NCBI GenBank assembly: GCA_002407045.1
Contig: DHKB01000040.1
Coordinates: 1 to 40,400, forward strand
Length of the DNA stretch: 40,400 nt
Reading direction: 5' to 3'
From: Candidatus Bruticola papionis
Lineage (GTDB): Bacteria; Vulcanimicrobiota; Xenobia; Xenobiales; Xenobiaceae
This document shows positions 8,627 to 16,343 of the stretch, in pieces (the first letter of the stretch is position 1; each line of letters begins with the position of its first letter). Under the pieces are notes generated by a model. The model had not been told where the DNA came from and made no database searches. It saw nothing but the letters and a program-made list of their open reading frames with translations. A program made the translations under genes and the position numbers.

Positions 8627-9337
8627 ATGGATTTAAAAAAAATTGCTTACATATCTACTGCTTGTTTAGGAATTATGGTTGCAAGTTTGTGTTTTTTTAG
8701 CCAAGCTCAAGCTGCCCAGGAACCACCCTATAAAGTCGGTCAAACTGTTCAAACTATCAAAGCCGATCTTACTGGCGATAAATCCTGCGAAAATATCAGC
8801 TTGAAAATATTCAAGATCGATCAAGATAACGCCTTTGCTAAATTGGTAGTAACTGATCGTCACGGAAAAGTATTAGGTAAAAGTCCTGAGATAGCTTCTT
8901 ACAAAGATGCTCGCGCTATGGGATGTTTTCCATGGGCCAATTCCAACTTGGAAATGGCTGGACAGATCAAAGGTAATAGGCCTCAAATATTCGTTTCTGT
9001 GCCGCGCACAGACGTTCGCCCAGCGGTATTTGCCATTTGGACTTGGGATAATAGCAAACATACTCTTACTTATGAATCTAGCCAATGTTTGCTGGGAAAA
9101 GATTCGAGCAATACCTTTTATTGGAGCAAGTTGCCTCAAGACTACGGCCCTCACGCTCGCTGGATCGACACTTTAGCTAATCCCAGCGGCCAACTCAAAC
9201 CTAGCCATATTGTGGGCAGAGTCTTCGAATATAACAAAGATGCTAGCCAATGTAAATTTGGTCGCGCTGAATTTACTATCGAAAATAAAACTCTTAAACT
9301 CAATCAGTGGCTTCCCAATGAAAATAGCCAAAAATAA
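8627..9337 (+). CDS. Exported protein of unknown function
   Basis: 236 residues. An N-terminal signal peptide (MDLKKIAYISTACLG..., cleavage after QAQA near residue 29) sends it out of the cytoplasm. The mature part starts with a repeat-like strand (IKADLTGDKSCENISLKIF) reminiscent of VCBS/FG-GAP-style calcium-loop proteins, but only one such unit is visible. It has several cysteines that could form disulfides outside the cell. The start is well supported by an AAGGGGG site about nine bases before ATG 8627. It is the first gene of a possible four-gene plus-strand unit; the next start is 12 bases after its stop. No family recognised. Confidence 0.75.
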   Translation: MDLKKIAYISTACLGIMVASLCFFSQAQAAQEPPYKVGQTVQTIKADLTGDKSCENISLKIFKIDQDNAFAKLVVTDRHGKVLGKSPEIASYKDARAMGCFPWANSNLEMAGQIKGNRPQIFVSVPRTDVRPAVFAIWTWDNSKHTLTYESSQCLLGKDSSNTFYWSKLPQDYGPHARWIDTLANPSGQLKPSHIVGRVFEYNKDASQCKFGRAEFTIENKTLKLNQWLPNENSQK

Positions 9338-9349
9338 AAGATTTTAATC

Positions 9350-10582
9350 ATGTCGCATGTAGAGCGCCTTCCTTTAATATTTGACCATCATAATCACTTG
9401 AGCTTCAGTGCTATGCTGAGTTCTTTCCCTTATGTCGGTCAATATACGTCTAAGAAAGATGTGCTTTCTTATGTGCGCGACCATGTAAATAGCGACAACG
9501 CTTTAACCGTGGTTACTGGCTTACGCCAGGAAGCTATCAAGTTGACAGAAGCCGACTTGGATTCACTTCCACCACTAGTGTTTCTCAACAATTGTTTGCA
9601 CGGTTATACTTGTAGCGCCAAGGCTGCCGACATACTCAGAAAAGAACACATAGAGCCTTATCCTGGCACAGCTAAACAAGCCGAAAAAGAAATGGCCAAG
9701 CTTTTTTTCTTTTTCTCGGCAAGTCCAGCTCTGTGTCCAAGCGCCGAGCATTTGGCTCCAGCTTTTAAGCAATGCATAAACAGTTGGCGCCAAGCTGGGC
9801 TGTATGGCGCTGAAGACATGATGTATACACTTCCCTACGCTTGTGAGGCCAAACTGTGTGGCAATTTTAAAGTAAAGACCCGTAGGCCTTGGCGTGAAAG
9901 TGACAGCCTAGAAAAAGAGCAAAACGCGAGCGCAAATCATGCCACTGACAGGATATGCATTAAGCTTTTTGCCGATGGAGCTTTGGGAGCTGGCACAGCT
10001 GCTATAAGCGAAGGCTATGTTAAAAATGGCCATCCCGTCCTTATTTATGATGACGATGAATTAGCAGCTATTTTACGTAAATGTATAACTTGGGAGGCGG
10101 ATACGGCCATCCACACTATAGGAGATATGGCCATTGCTCAGGTACTGCGCATTTTGCGAAGTTGCGGCTCAAAGCCAGCGGGCTGTCGCTTTAAATTGCG
10201 TCTAGAGCATTGTCAATTTATTACTTTAAAGCAAGCTCAAGAGTGCAAACAATTGGGAATAACGCTTTGTATGCAACCTAATTTCAGCCATGACTCATTA
10301 GCTTACGCCCATAAACTCAGTCCGATTTGCTGTCGACGCAATAATCCGTTGCGCATGCTTATCGATCAAGTCGGCTTCTTACCAGGAAAAGATTTGCTTT
10401 GGGGCTCAGACGGCATGCCTTCAGGCTTGGCTCCAGCTTTGCAAAGTGCCCTTTTCCCTCCTCAACCAGAGCAAGCCCTCACCATAGAGGAAGTACTGTC
10501 TGGTTACAGTGCCGACTCAGCCTTTGGCTACCGGGAGTACATTATTGACGAAGAACAGCAAAGCGTAGTTTTGAAGCAGTGA
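9350..10582 (+). CDS. Amidohydrolase, YtcJ-like (amidohydrolase 3 family)
   Basis: A 410-residue metal-dependent hydrolase of the amidohydrolase superfamily. The metal-binding histidines are in FDHHNHL (H14 and H16). KLFADGALGAGTA is typical of the YtcJ branch. Further ligands are H255 in AIHTIGD, H287 in LEHCQ and the catalytic aspartate D354 in WGSDG. It is shorter than most YtcJ proteins, which exceed 500 residues, mainly through a reduced N-terminal beta-sandwich. The substrate is unknown; an amide or cyclic imide is likely from the family. There is no signal peptide. It starts 12 bases after the previous gene with no clear ribosome site, so translation may be coupled. Confidence 0.85.
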   Translation: MSHVERLPLIFDHHNHLSFSAMLSSFPYVGQYTSKKDVLSYVRDHVNSDNALTVVTGLRQEAIKLTEADLDSLPPLVFLNNCLHGYTCSAKAADILRKEHIEPYPGTAKQAEKEMAKLFFFFSASPALCPSAEHLAPAFKQCINSWRQAGLYGAEDMMYTLPYACEAKLCGNFKVKTRRPWRESDSLEKEQNASANHATDRICIKLFADGALGAGTAAISEGYVKNGHPVLIYDDDELAAILRKCITWEADTAIHTIGDMAIAQVLRILRSCGSKPAGCRFKLRLEHCQFITLKQAQECKQLGITLCMQPNFSHDSLAYAHKLSPICCRRNNPLRMLIDQVGFLPGKDLLWGSDGMPSGLAPALQSALFPPQPEQALTIEEVLSGYSADSAFGYREYIIDEEQQSVVLKQ

Positions 10583-10677
10583 AAGCTTATTTTAGCTCGA
10601 AAGACGGTTTTAGCGGCCTTCTGCAGGTTTTGCAATAAGTGGCTAGAATTGAGCGGCCTTCTTGGAGATGATTTGCA

Positions 10678-11211
10678 ATGACTAATAATACAGAAATTCT
10701 TTACGCAGGCAAATTCATAAATTTAGTACGCGAAGGACGTTGGGAATATGCCCAGCGCAGCAAAAATGTCACCGGCATTGTAGCTATGGTGGCTTGTACT
10801 CCCAATGGAGAAGTGGTACTGGTAGAACAAGAACGTATTCCCTGCCACGGAAGAGTTATTGAGTTTCCAGCTGGCTTAGTAGGAGACAAAGATGGTTGCC
10901 ATTCCGAAACTTTGGAAGAAGCGGCCCAACGCGAGCTTGAAGAAGAAACCGGCTACCGAGCCGAAAAAATGGTTTATTTAACCGAAGGGCCAGCCTCTGC
11001 AGGCATTACTTCAGAAATTATCACTTTTTATTTAGCCCAAAACATCAAGAAAGTTGGTCCCGGCGGCGGCGATAGTAGTGAAAAGATCCAAGTCCATTTA
11101 GTCCCTCTGGACGACGTCGAAGAGTGGCTTAAAGTAAAAATGGCTGCTGGTATCCAAGTTGATCTTAAAGTTTTCACAGGTCTTTATTTCTTATTAAATC
11201 AAAAGGTATAA
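10678..11211 (+). CDS. NUDIX hydrolase, ADP-ribose pyrophosphatase type
   Basis: 177 residues, the normal size for ADP-ribose pyrophosphatases. The NUDIX box is clear: E77, then TLEEAAQ, then REL-E-EE-T-GY ending at residue 93. EFPAGLVGD before it is typical of the ADP-sugar branch. Two extra residues lie between the box glycine and E77. The enzyme probably splits ADP-ribose or a related nucleoside diphosphate sugar into AMP and sugar phosphate in the cytoplasm. ATG 10678 has a GGAGAT site nine bases upstream. It lies in the plus-strand run between the amidohydrolase and the L,D-transpeptidase, 29 bases before the latter. Confidence 0.9.
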   Translation: MTNNTEILYAGKFINLVREGRWEYAQRSKNVTGIVAMVACTPNGEVVLVEQERIPCHGRVIEFPAGLVGDKDGCHSETLEEAAQRELEEETGYRAEKMVYLTEGPASAGITSEIITFYLAQNIKKVGPGGGDSSEKIQVHLVPLDDVEEWLKVKMAAGIQVDLKVFTGLYFLLNQKV

Positions 11212-11240
11212 CCGAATTTTAGCGGATAGCTTTTTATATT

Positions 11241-13016
11241 ATGACTACTTGTCAATCAGCGCAGAGCAAAAAGAGCTTCAGTTGGGGAGTTATCCCTATA
11301 GCTTTAGCGGCTGTAGGCTTTGCGCTGCTTCTTTTAATATCACTTTATATCTATAAATCCGGCCATTTTCAAATTGACAGCGTGGCTATAGGCGATTTAA
11401 ACTTATCAGCGCACGCTCCCCAAGTGGGTATGAAATTGGCCGTCGCCAGTTCTGCTCCCAACCTTTGCGTCATTTATTCTGGCCTTCCCCCTACTCCTGT
11501 AAAAATTACTGTAGATGGGCAAGAGCTGGAAGTCAGCAACGATTGGTTGTTGGGACGGGCTTCGGCTCAGCCGAGTGCTTTAGCTGATGGAGAGCATATT
11601 TTTGCTATAAAATCCGGCCAATATGACGAACGCTGGCTAGTAGTTATCGATACGGTTCCTCCCAAAGTGAGCATTTCTCACCCCGTAGCCGGTTACAAAT
11701 CCAACAAAAACAAAATTACTTTGCAAGGTACTGCCGATCAGCCCGGCGCCGTTGTCACAGCTTCCATAGGCGAGCATTCGGTGACAGCTCAAGCCAATGA
11801 GAAGGGCTTTTTCTGTCTAACCTTACCTACAAAGCGCGGCCTTTGTACTATAAATTGGAATGTGCATGATGAAGCTGGCAACTCAGTTTCTGGCCAACGT
11901 CAATTTATTTGCGACTTTGAGCCTCCTCAGGTAGAGCCGGTAATAGAACAAGCTCCAGTTACTGCATCTAATGGAAAAAGTTACGAACGCATAGACGTCG
12001 GACCCAAAGATCCTTATACCATTTTTATCAGCAAGGATCTCACTTTGGACATAAAAGCTACAGACGCCGATTCGGGAGTGGCCAAATTAGACATTTATGT
12101 AGATGGTGTTTTGCGCCAGAGTGTCGATAACACGGAATTTACCGTGCTTAAGGTAGAAGCTGATGGACAAATGAGCCAAGAAGTAATTTCGGCTAAGTCT
12201 AAAGATGACGACTCCAATTTAACTGACGCTTCAAAAACAGTTTCTGCCAAAAATACGCTAAACTATCGCTATAAATTGCCTACACTTTACGAAGGTACCC
12301 ACGTAGCTGAAGTGATTGTCTATGATAATTTTGGTTTATCAACCAAACGCGGCATTACTTTTGGTGTAAATACTACCGAAAAGTATGGACAAGCTCCCTT
12401 AGGTTTGGGCGCTGTAGGCGACGATGTTGCCGAATTGCAACGTCGTTTGGCTTTGCGAGGTTATTTGCAAGAAGGCTACGTTAAAGGCAAATTCGACAAA
12501 AAAACTAAAGAAGCGGTCATGAACTTGCAAGCCGAAGCCAATTTAGGTCAAGACGGCATAGCTGGCGTTTTAGTTACTAGCGCTCTAAGTACTCGCTTAT
12601 ACGTCAATTTATCTCAGTATTCTCTAGTATTGGTCGACGAGGCAAACAACACCCGCTACTATCAAGTGGCTATTGGAGTTGATGAGCATCCTACTCCTTT
12701 GGGAGCTTACTTTATTTCCGATATGGCCAAAGATCCTACTTGGCTGCCTCCCAACTCCGAGTGGGCCAAAGATGCTAAGCAAATTCCTCCCGGTCCTAAC
12801 AATCCATTAGGAACACGTTGGATTGGCTTCGGCGATTCTGTCGGTTTCCACGGCACGCCCTACCCTGATACGGTAGGGACCAAGGCCTCTCATGGTTGTA
12901 TGCGCATGACTATTCCCGATATTGAAGATCTTTATGAACGCGTCAATGTCGGCACCCAAGTGTGCATATTTAAAGGCGATGAGGATGATCCTATTCTCAA
13001 GCGCTACTGGCCCTAA
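11241..13016 (+). CDS. Membrane-anchored L,D-transpeptidase with Ig-like and PG-binding domains
   Basis: 591 residues. One membrane helix (about 15-37) leaves a long extracytoplasmic part. Two Ig-like segments follow (about 140-225, and a longer one to about 375 with DLTLDIKATDADSGVAKLDI). Then come a PG_binding_1 domain near 388-445 (AVGDDVAELQRRLALRGYL) and a C-terminal YkuD domain. The catalytic signature is complete: H537, then S550-H551-G552-C553 with R555 nearby (SHGCMRM). Such enzymes form 3-3 cross-links in peptidoglycan or attach proteins to it. The Ig-like spacer probably positions the catalytic domain away from the membrane. It is last in the plus-strand run and is followed by a terminator. 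Confidence 0.92.
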   Translation: MTTCQSAQSKKSFSWGVIPIALAAVGFALLLLISLYIYKSGHFQIDSVAIGDLNLSAHAPQVGMKLAVASSAPNLCVIYSGLPPTPVKITVDGQELEVSNDWLLGRASAQPSALADGEHIFAIKSGQYDERWLVVIDTVPPKVSISHPVAGYKSNKNKITLQGTADQPGAVVTASIGEHSVTAQANEKGFFCLTLPTKRGLCTINWNVHDEAGNSVSGQRQFICDFEPPQVEPVIEQAPVTASNGKSYERIDVGPKDPYTIFISKDLTLDIKATDADSGVAKLDIYVDGVLRQSVDNTEFTVLKVEADGQMSQEVISAKSKDDDSNLTDASKTVSAKNTLNYRYKLPTLYEGTHVAEVIVYDNFGLSTKRGITFGVNTTEKYGQAPLGLGAVGDDVAELQRRLALRGYLQEGYVKGKFDKKTKEAVMNLQAEANLGQDGIAGVLVTSALSTRLYVNLSQYSLVLVDEANNTRYYQVAIGVDEHPTPLGAYFISDMAKDPTWLPPNSEWAKDAKQIPPGPNNPLGTRWIGFGDSVGFHGTPYPDTVGTKASHGCMRMTIPDIEDLYERVNVGTQVCIFKGDEDDPILKRYWP

Positions 13017-13036
13017 AAACTAAAAGAAAATAAATA

Positions 13037-13057
13037 GGCGCTCCCTAAAGGAGCGCC
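13037..13057 (-). terminator. Terminator for the DivIC/FtsB-like gene
   Basis: A perfect 8-base stem, GGCGCTCC (13037-13044) with GGAGCGCC (13050-13057), and a 5-base loop. The minus-strand transcript continues into a T-rich stretch (TATTTATTTTCTTTT), so it fits termination of the gene ending at 13128. Confidence 0.6.
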
Positions 13058-13067
13058 ACTAAAAAAA

Positions 13068-13116
13068 CAGAGCGAACAAGCGAAAAACAACTTTCACCTG
13101 CCCGCTCTGGCTTTTT
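13068..13116 (+). terminator. Terminator for the L,D-transpeptidase gene
   Basis: CAGAGCG (13068-13074) pairs perfectly with CGCTCTG (13103-13109) and is followed by GCTTTTTT, with an A run before the stem. It faces the minus-strand terminator at 13037-13057 in the gap between the two convergent genes. Confidence 0.65.
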
Positions 13117-13127
13117 TAGTTTACAAA

Positions 13128-13553
13128 TTAGAAAATGAGAGGGCCGAAAAAGGTAAAAAAGAAACCTGAAGGCCTGCGTCCGGGTTCGTAAGTTCCAGCA
13201 GAGATCTTATTTCTGTTGGCAGGATCTCCATTGTCAGGCATTCCCTTAACAACATAGGCAACCTCGCCTTTACTTACCATGCCCAACTTTTCCCTAGCCG
13301 CATCTTTAACTCCATCGGCTTGCTGTAAACGGGCCTTCTTCTTTTCCAGAATATTGACTTCAGCCTGAACTTGAGCGATATCGCGCTCGCATTCTTCCAA
13401 CTGAGCTAACTTAACACGGTATTCTTGACGTTGCTCAGAAATAATCGTGCAACCATAGTATATGCCCACCATGAGCAAGACCAATAAGAGCGCCCCAAAA
13501 GCACCGTTAATAAAAAGAGAAGACCTTAAAAAACGTCTAAGTTTCGTTATCAA
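13128..13553 (-). CDS. Septum formation initiator protein, DivIC/FtsB-like
   Basis: A small bitopic membrane protein of about 141 residues. One helix (INGAFGALLLVLLMVGIYYG) is followed by a periplasmic coiled coil (EECERDIAQVQAEVNILEKK) and the family hallmark DAAREKLGMVSKGEVAYV. DivIC/FtsB proteins join the FtsL-FtsQ divisome complex and help activate septal wall synthesis. The open frame runs back to 13694, but that start lies inside the terminator of the upstream gene. TTG 13553, just before ITKLRRFLRSS, is the best start, although its ribosome site is poor. A proline/glycine tail ending in FFFTFFGPLIF is unusual. Confidence 0.75.
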   Translation of the reverse strand: MITKLRRFLRSSLFINGAFGALLLVLLMVGIYYGCTIISEQRQEYRVKLAQLEECERDIAQVQAEVNILEKKKARLQQADGVKDAAREKLGMVSKGEVAYVVKGMPDNGDPANRNKISAGTYEPGRRPSGFFFTFFGPLIF

Positions 13554-13674
13554 AACCGCCCCAGCTATTTTGTCGGAAGAAAATACCCCCGCCCCCAACA
13601 AAAAGAAGCCGCAGGAGTATTCGAGCTTGCTTTGAATGGTTTCCTGCTTTTTCGACCAGGCTTGCAAAAATTGA

Positions 13675-13711
13675 CAAAAAAAGCCCAGCCTCAATAAAGT
13701 TGGCTGAGCTT
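13675..13711 (-). terminator. Terminator of the membrane-anchored protein gene
   Basis: AAGCCCAGCC (13681-13690) pairs with GGCTGAGCTT (13702-13711) with one mismatch. On the minus strand the hairpin is followed by seven T. It ends the gene whose stop is at 13744 and shows that the DivIC-like gene has its own transcript or depends on readthrough. Confidence 0.7.
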
Positions 13712-13743
13712 AAATATAGCTGTTATCTCAAAATAGAAGAGAA

Positions 13744-14742
13744 CTACTTTTTAAGGTTGGCTTTAGAAGCGTTCGCATTTTGAGATTGCTTCTCTACTTG
13801 GTTTAGTCCAGGAGCTTCCCCGTCTTTGGGCATAGCACTGTTAAATCCAGCTCCAGCTTTGGGCACAACTCTAGGCCTAAAGACACGACTCTTGCGATCA
13901 AAAATTCTCAGATCTTCCATATCTTCATCTAAGAAGCGCACTGCGTAAACCCAAACGGTTCTGTCGTCAGCTACAACTACAGAGCCATCTTTTATATTCA
14001 TATATGCTTGGCCCTCAATGCGCCCCTTGCCCAAAACTTCCACATTTTCCGGTAATTTTTCTTTGGGGCTAACTACAATAGAACCGACGTAGTTAATTTG
14101 GGCTACATCCATACCATTATCATCATGGCGAATGTCAGCAATAGAATATTTGAGACGATGCTCTAAAACCAGAGACTTTCCAGAAACTGTGTCTAAAGGA
14201 TAGTCAATCGTCCAGCGACTATCCCAAGGTTCACCTATGCGCACCCTCTTATTGGGACGGCCAATCCACAAAGAAGATAAGAGCTGAGCGGTGTGCGTAT
14301 CATCCATTAAGTTAGATTTGCGTCCTTTAATAAGCTCAAATCCCTCAATAATGCCTTTAGGGCTCAAACGCATAGTAAAGATGCTCTCCAAAAACGAAGC
14401 TGGCTTATTAACTCCGATTTGGGCCAATTTGGCCTCTTTCACTAAATAGTTAACTACAGGTTGAGCTCCACCGCGTTCGGTCTTTTCGATAAAGCTGAGA
14501 GCCAAATCGTAAACATCAGGCTGGACGCTATCATCAATTTCCAAGTTGGGAGTTTCGCTTAACCCCCTTATTTCGCGTCCATTTAAAAGCATAGAAACCA
14601 CATTGACCACGTCAGCCTTACCCTCTTGAAGTTTCAAAGGCATAGAAATGCCAAAGAGACCTCTACGCATATCAGGAATAAGCAATATGGCCAAGATGCC
14701 GACAATTATTACAGAGCCTATTACAAAGGCTATTCGTTTCAT
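13744..14742 (-). CDS. Membrane-anchored exported protein of unknown function
   Basis: 332 residues. A single N-terminal helix (IAFVIGSVIIVGILAILLI) anchors a mainly beta-strand domain outside the cytoplasm. The middle part (GEPWDSRWTIDYPL...LEHRLKYSIADI) has the look of lipoprotein-like beta-barrel domains in which a quantity is reset and compared, but I cannot name the family. The last 50 residues are rich in Pro, Asn, Gln and Lys and probably disordered. There are no catalytic motifs. ATG 14742 has GGGAAGA seven bases upstream. It lies upstream of the DivIC-like gene on the same strand, so a link to the cell envelope or division is possible, but a terminator separates them. Confidence 0.7.
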   Translation of the reverse strand: MKRIAFVIGSVIIVGILAILLIPDMRRGLFGISMPLKLQEGKADVVNVVSMLLNGREIRGLSETPNLEIDDSVQPDVYDLALSFIEKTERGGAQPVVNYLVKEAKLAQIGVNKPASFLESIFTMRLSPKGIIEGFELIKGRKSNLMDDTHTAQLLSSLWIGRPNKRVRIGEPWDSRWTIDYPLDTVSGKSLVLEHRLKYSIADIRHDDNGMDVAQINYVGSIVVSPKEKLPENVEVLGKGRIEGQAYMNIKDGSVVVADDRTVWVYAVRFLDEDMEDLRIFDRKSRVFRPRVVPKAGAGFNSAMPKDGEAPGLNQVEKQSQNANASKANLKK

Positions 14743-15093
14743 ACGATATTCTTCCCATCAACCAAATTGGACAACAAAATTGCGTTGCCAAACCTGTTAT
14801 TCCTGCCCACAAAGGACAAAGGCTATTTTCCTCTGCTGTAGATTAACATGGCGAAAAAAGCTCAAACTCGATCCATATTAGCACAAAATATTATTATATA
14901 TTTTATATTTAACTACATTTAGTAGAGGACATTTATAGTTGATACAATAGATGGGAGTTGATTCTTTGGTTTTAAATTGATAGAGTTGAAACGTGTGCTC
15001 ACGGAAAAATGCGCGGCAATGCCTTGTAAACGTGTTCTTCTTCTGTGTGTAGAGCCTCACTTTGTGTAGAAAGTTTGAGCCATCTTAATATAT
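14743..15093. other. AT-rich intergenic region, divergent
   Basis: 351 bases between two divergent genes. 14880-14960 is very AT-rich (runs such as ATATTATTATATATTTTATA), which fits promoters in both directions, but no pair of boxes has convincing spacing. A 60-codon open frame on the minus strand (14878-15060) has no ribosome site or protein-like composition and is not called. No RNA gene or long repeat was seen. Confidence 0.4.
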
Positions 15094-16089
15094 ATGTTGT
15101 CTCGTTATAAGCAAGTTTTGTTTTCCATATTGCTCCTAGCCGTCGCAGCTATCTGGGGAGCTTCATTTATGGTCATGAAGGACGTCCAAGAGACAGTCCC
15201 CATGAACTATATTCTGGCTATCCGCTTTGGCGTAGCTGCTGTTGGACTTGCTTACTTTCTCTATCAGGGACGAGATAAATTTGGTTGGGAGTTGCTCAAA
15301 CACGGCTTTCTTGTAGGCACTTTGCTTTATTTTGCCTATGCAGTTCAATCATACGGACTTTTCTTTACTACTGTAAGTAAAAATGCTGTATATTGCGGAC
15401 TTAACGTAGTGGTTGTGCCTTTCTTGGCTTGGGCTTTGTACCGTGAGCGAATTGCTATGCCAGTATACGTAGCAGCAATTCTAGTCTTTATGGGCGTCTA
15501 TTGTATTGCTGGCCCAATTTCTGTGGACAGCTTCAATTACGGAGACTTACTTTCCCTATCCAGCGCAGTTCTGTTCGCCGCCCACATTATCGCCGTTTCC
15601 AGATGTTCCAAAACTTCCGAATTGTTGCCTTTAAGTTGCTTACAATTCCTTTTTGCCTCTATGTGGGGCTGGCTATTTGCCATCTTTGGCAAACCTTTCC
15701 CTGCCGAGCTCACTTGGTCAGAATGGGGAGGCTTGGCTTGGTTAGCCATCATGGCTACTTTGCTGGCTATTACCATGATGAATATAGGCATTAAGTATAT
15801 AAATCCTACGGTTACAGCGGTTATTTTTGCCACAGAATCGCCCTTTGCTTGTATGTGCGGAGTTTTCTTCCAAAACGATCCTATGACCAAACGTATAGCC
15901 TTAGGTATTGCCTTAGTTTTCGTGGCTTTGGTATCTTCTCAATTGGGCGGTATATCTTCCGAAAGCACTGCCGAGTCAGAATCTTCTAACGACGATAAAC
16001 CGCAACTGCCACCCAAAACTTCGCAAGATTCGAAGCAAGCTTTAGACATAAAAGACCAAAAAGAATCTGTTATGTCTCCAGTTCAATAA
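15094..16089 (+). CDS. EamA/DMT-family transporter
   Basis: 331 residues with about ten membrane helices in two five-helix EamA repeats. The first begins AAIWGASFMVMKDV; the second ends TAVIFATESPFACMCGVFF, the usual drug/metabolite transporter pattern. These permeases move amino acids, metabolites or drugs across the inner membrane; the substrate cannot be read from the sequence. After the last helix comes an unusual polar tail of about 45 residues, rich in Ser, Asp, Lys and Gln, in the cytoplasm. ATG 15094 has no Shine-Dalgarno site. The gene appears to stand alone. Confidence 0.9.
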   Translation: MLSRYKQVLFSILLLAVAAIWGASFMVMKDVQETVPMNYILAIRFGVAAVGLAYFLYQGRDKFGWELLKHGFLVGTLLYFAYAVQSYGLFFTTVSKNAVYCGLNVVVVPFLAWALYRERIAMPVYVAAILVFMGVYCIAGPISVDSFNYGDLLSLSSAVLFAAHIIAVSRCSKTSELLPLSCLQFLFASMWGWLFAIFGKPFPAELTWSEWGGLAWLAIMATLLAITMMNIGIKYINPTVTAVIFATESPFACMCGVFFQNDPMTKRIALGIALVFVALVSSQLGGISSESTAESESSNDDKPQLPPKTSQDSKQALDIKDQKESVMSPVQ

Positions 16090-16343
16090 CCGAAAAGCCA
16101 TATGCCTTAACGTATTTAAGGCGGCCGTCAGCCCAAACTTCAGCCTTTGGCAGGGTTTAACGCCTCTTTTAGCTAAGCAACCCGGGGTGTGTTCTAGTTC
16201 GCCTTCTGCTGCGGTCTGAGCATATTCTTTTCTAAAAGCGTTGGAAATACAAAGAGGTTCCGTTTCCTTAAACAGAGAGCATAAAGAAAAGGTCTGCGGC
16301 CCGTCTCCAGCGCACTTCCCCTAGCTAAAAAGGAGAGGCCGTC

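Noticed and set aside
10612..10662. Direct repeat AGCGGCCTTCT at 10612 and 10652
   Set aside because: Only 11 bases, two copies, no third; too short to be called a repeat family or site without genome context.
13554..13694. Longer N-terminus for the DivIC-like protein
   Set aside because: The first 20 or so bases form part of the preceding gene's terminator, and the encoded residues are not like the family.
14878..15060. 60-codon open frame in the divergent gap
   Set aside because: No ribosome site, Lys/Tyr-rich composition from AT-rich DNA, and no similarity to any family.
15062..15091. Promoter TTGTGT/TAATAT before the EamA gene
   Set aside because: The predicted transcription start would lie after ATG 15094, which conflicts with that start codon.
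16090..16343. Folate riboswitch ahead of the glycosyltransferase and folate genes
   Set aside because: Hairpins are present but the conserved core of known THF riboswitches could not be found.
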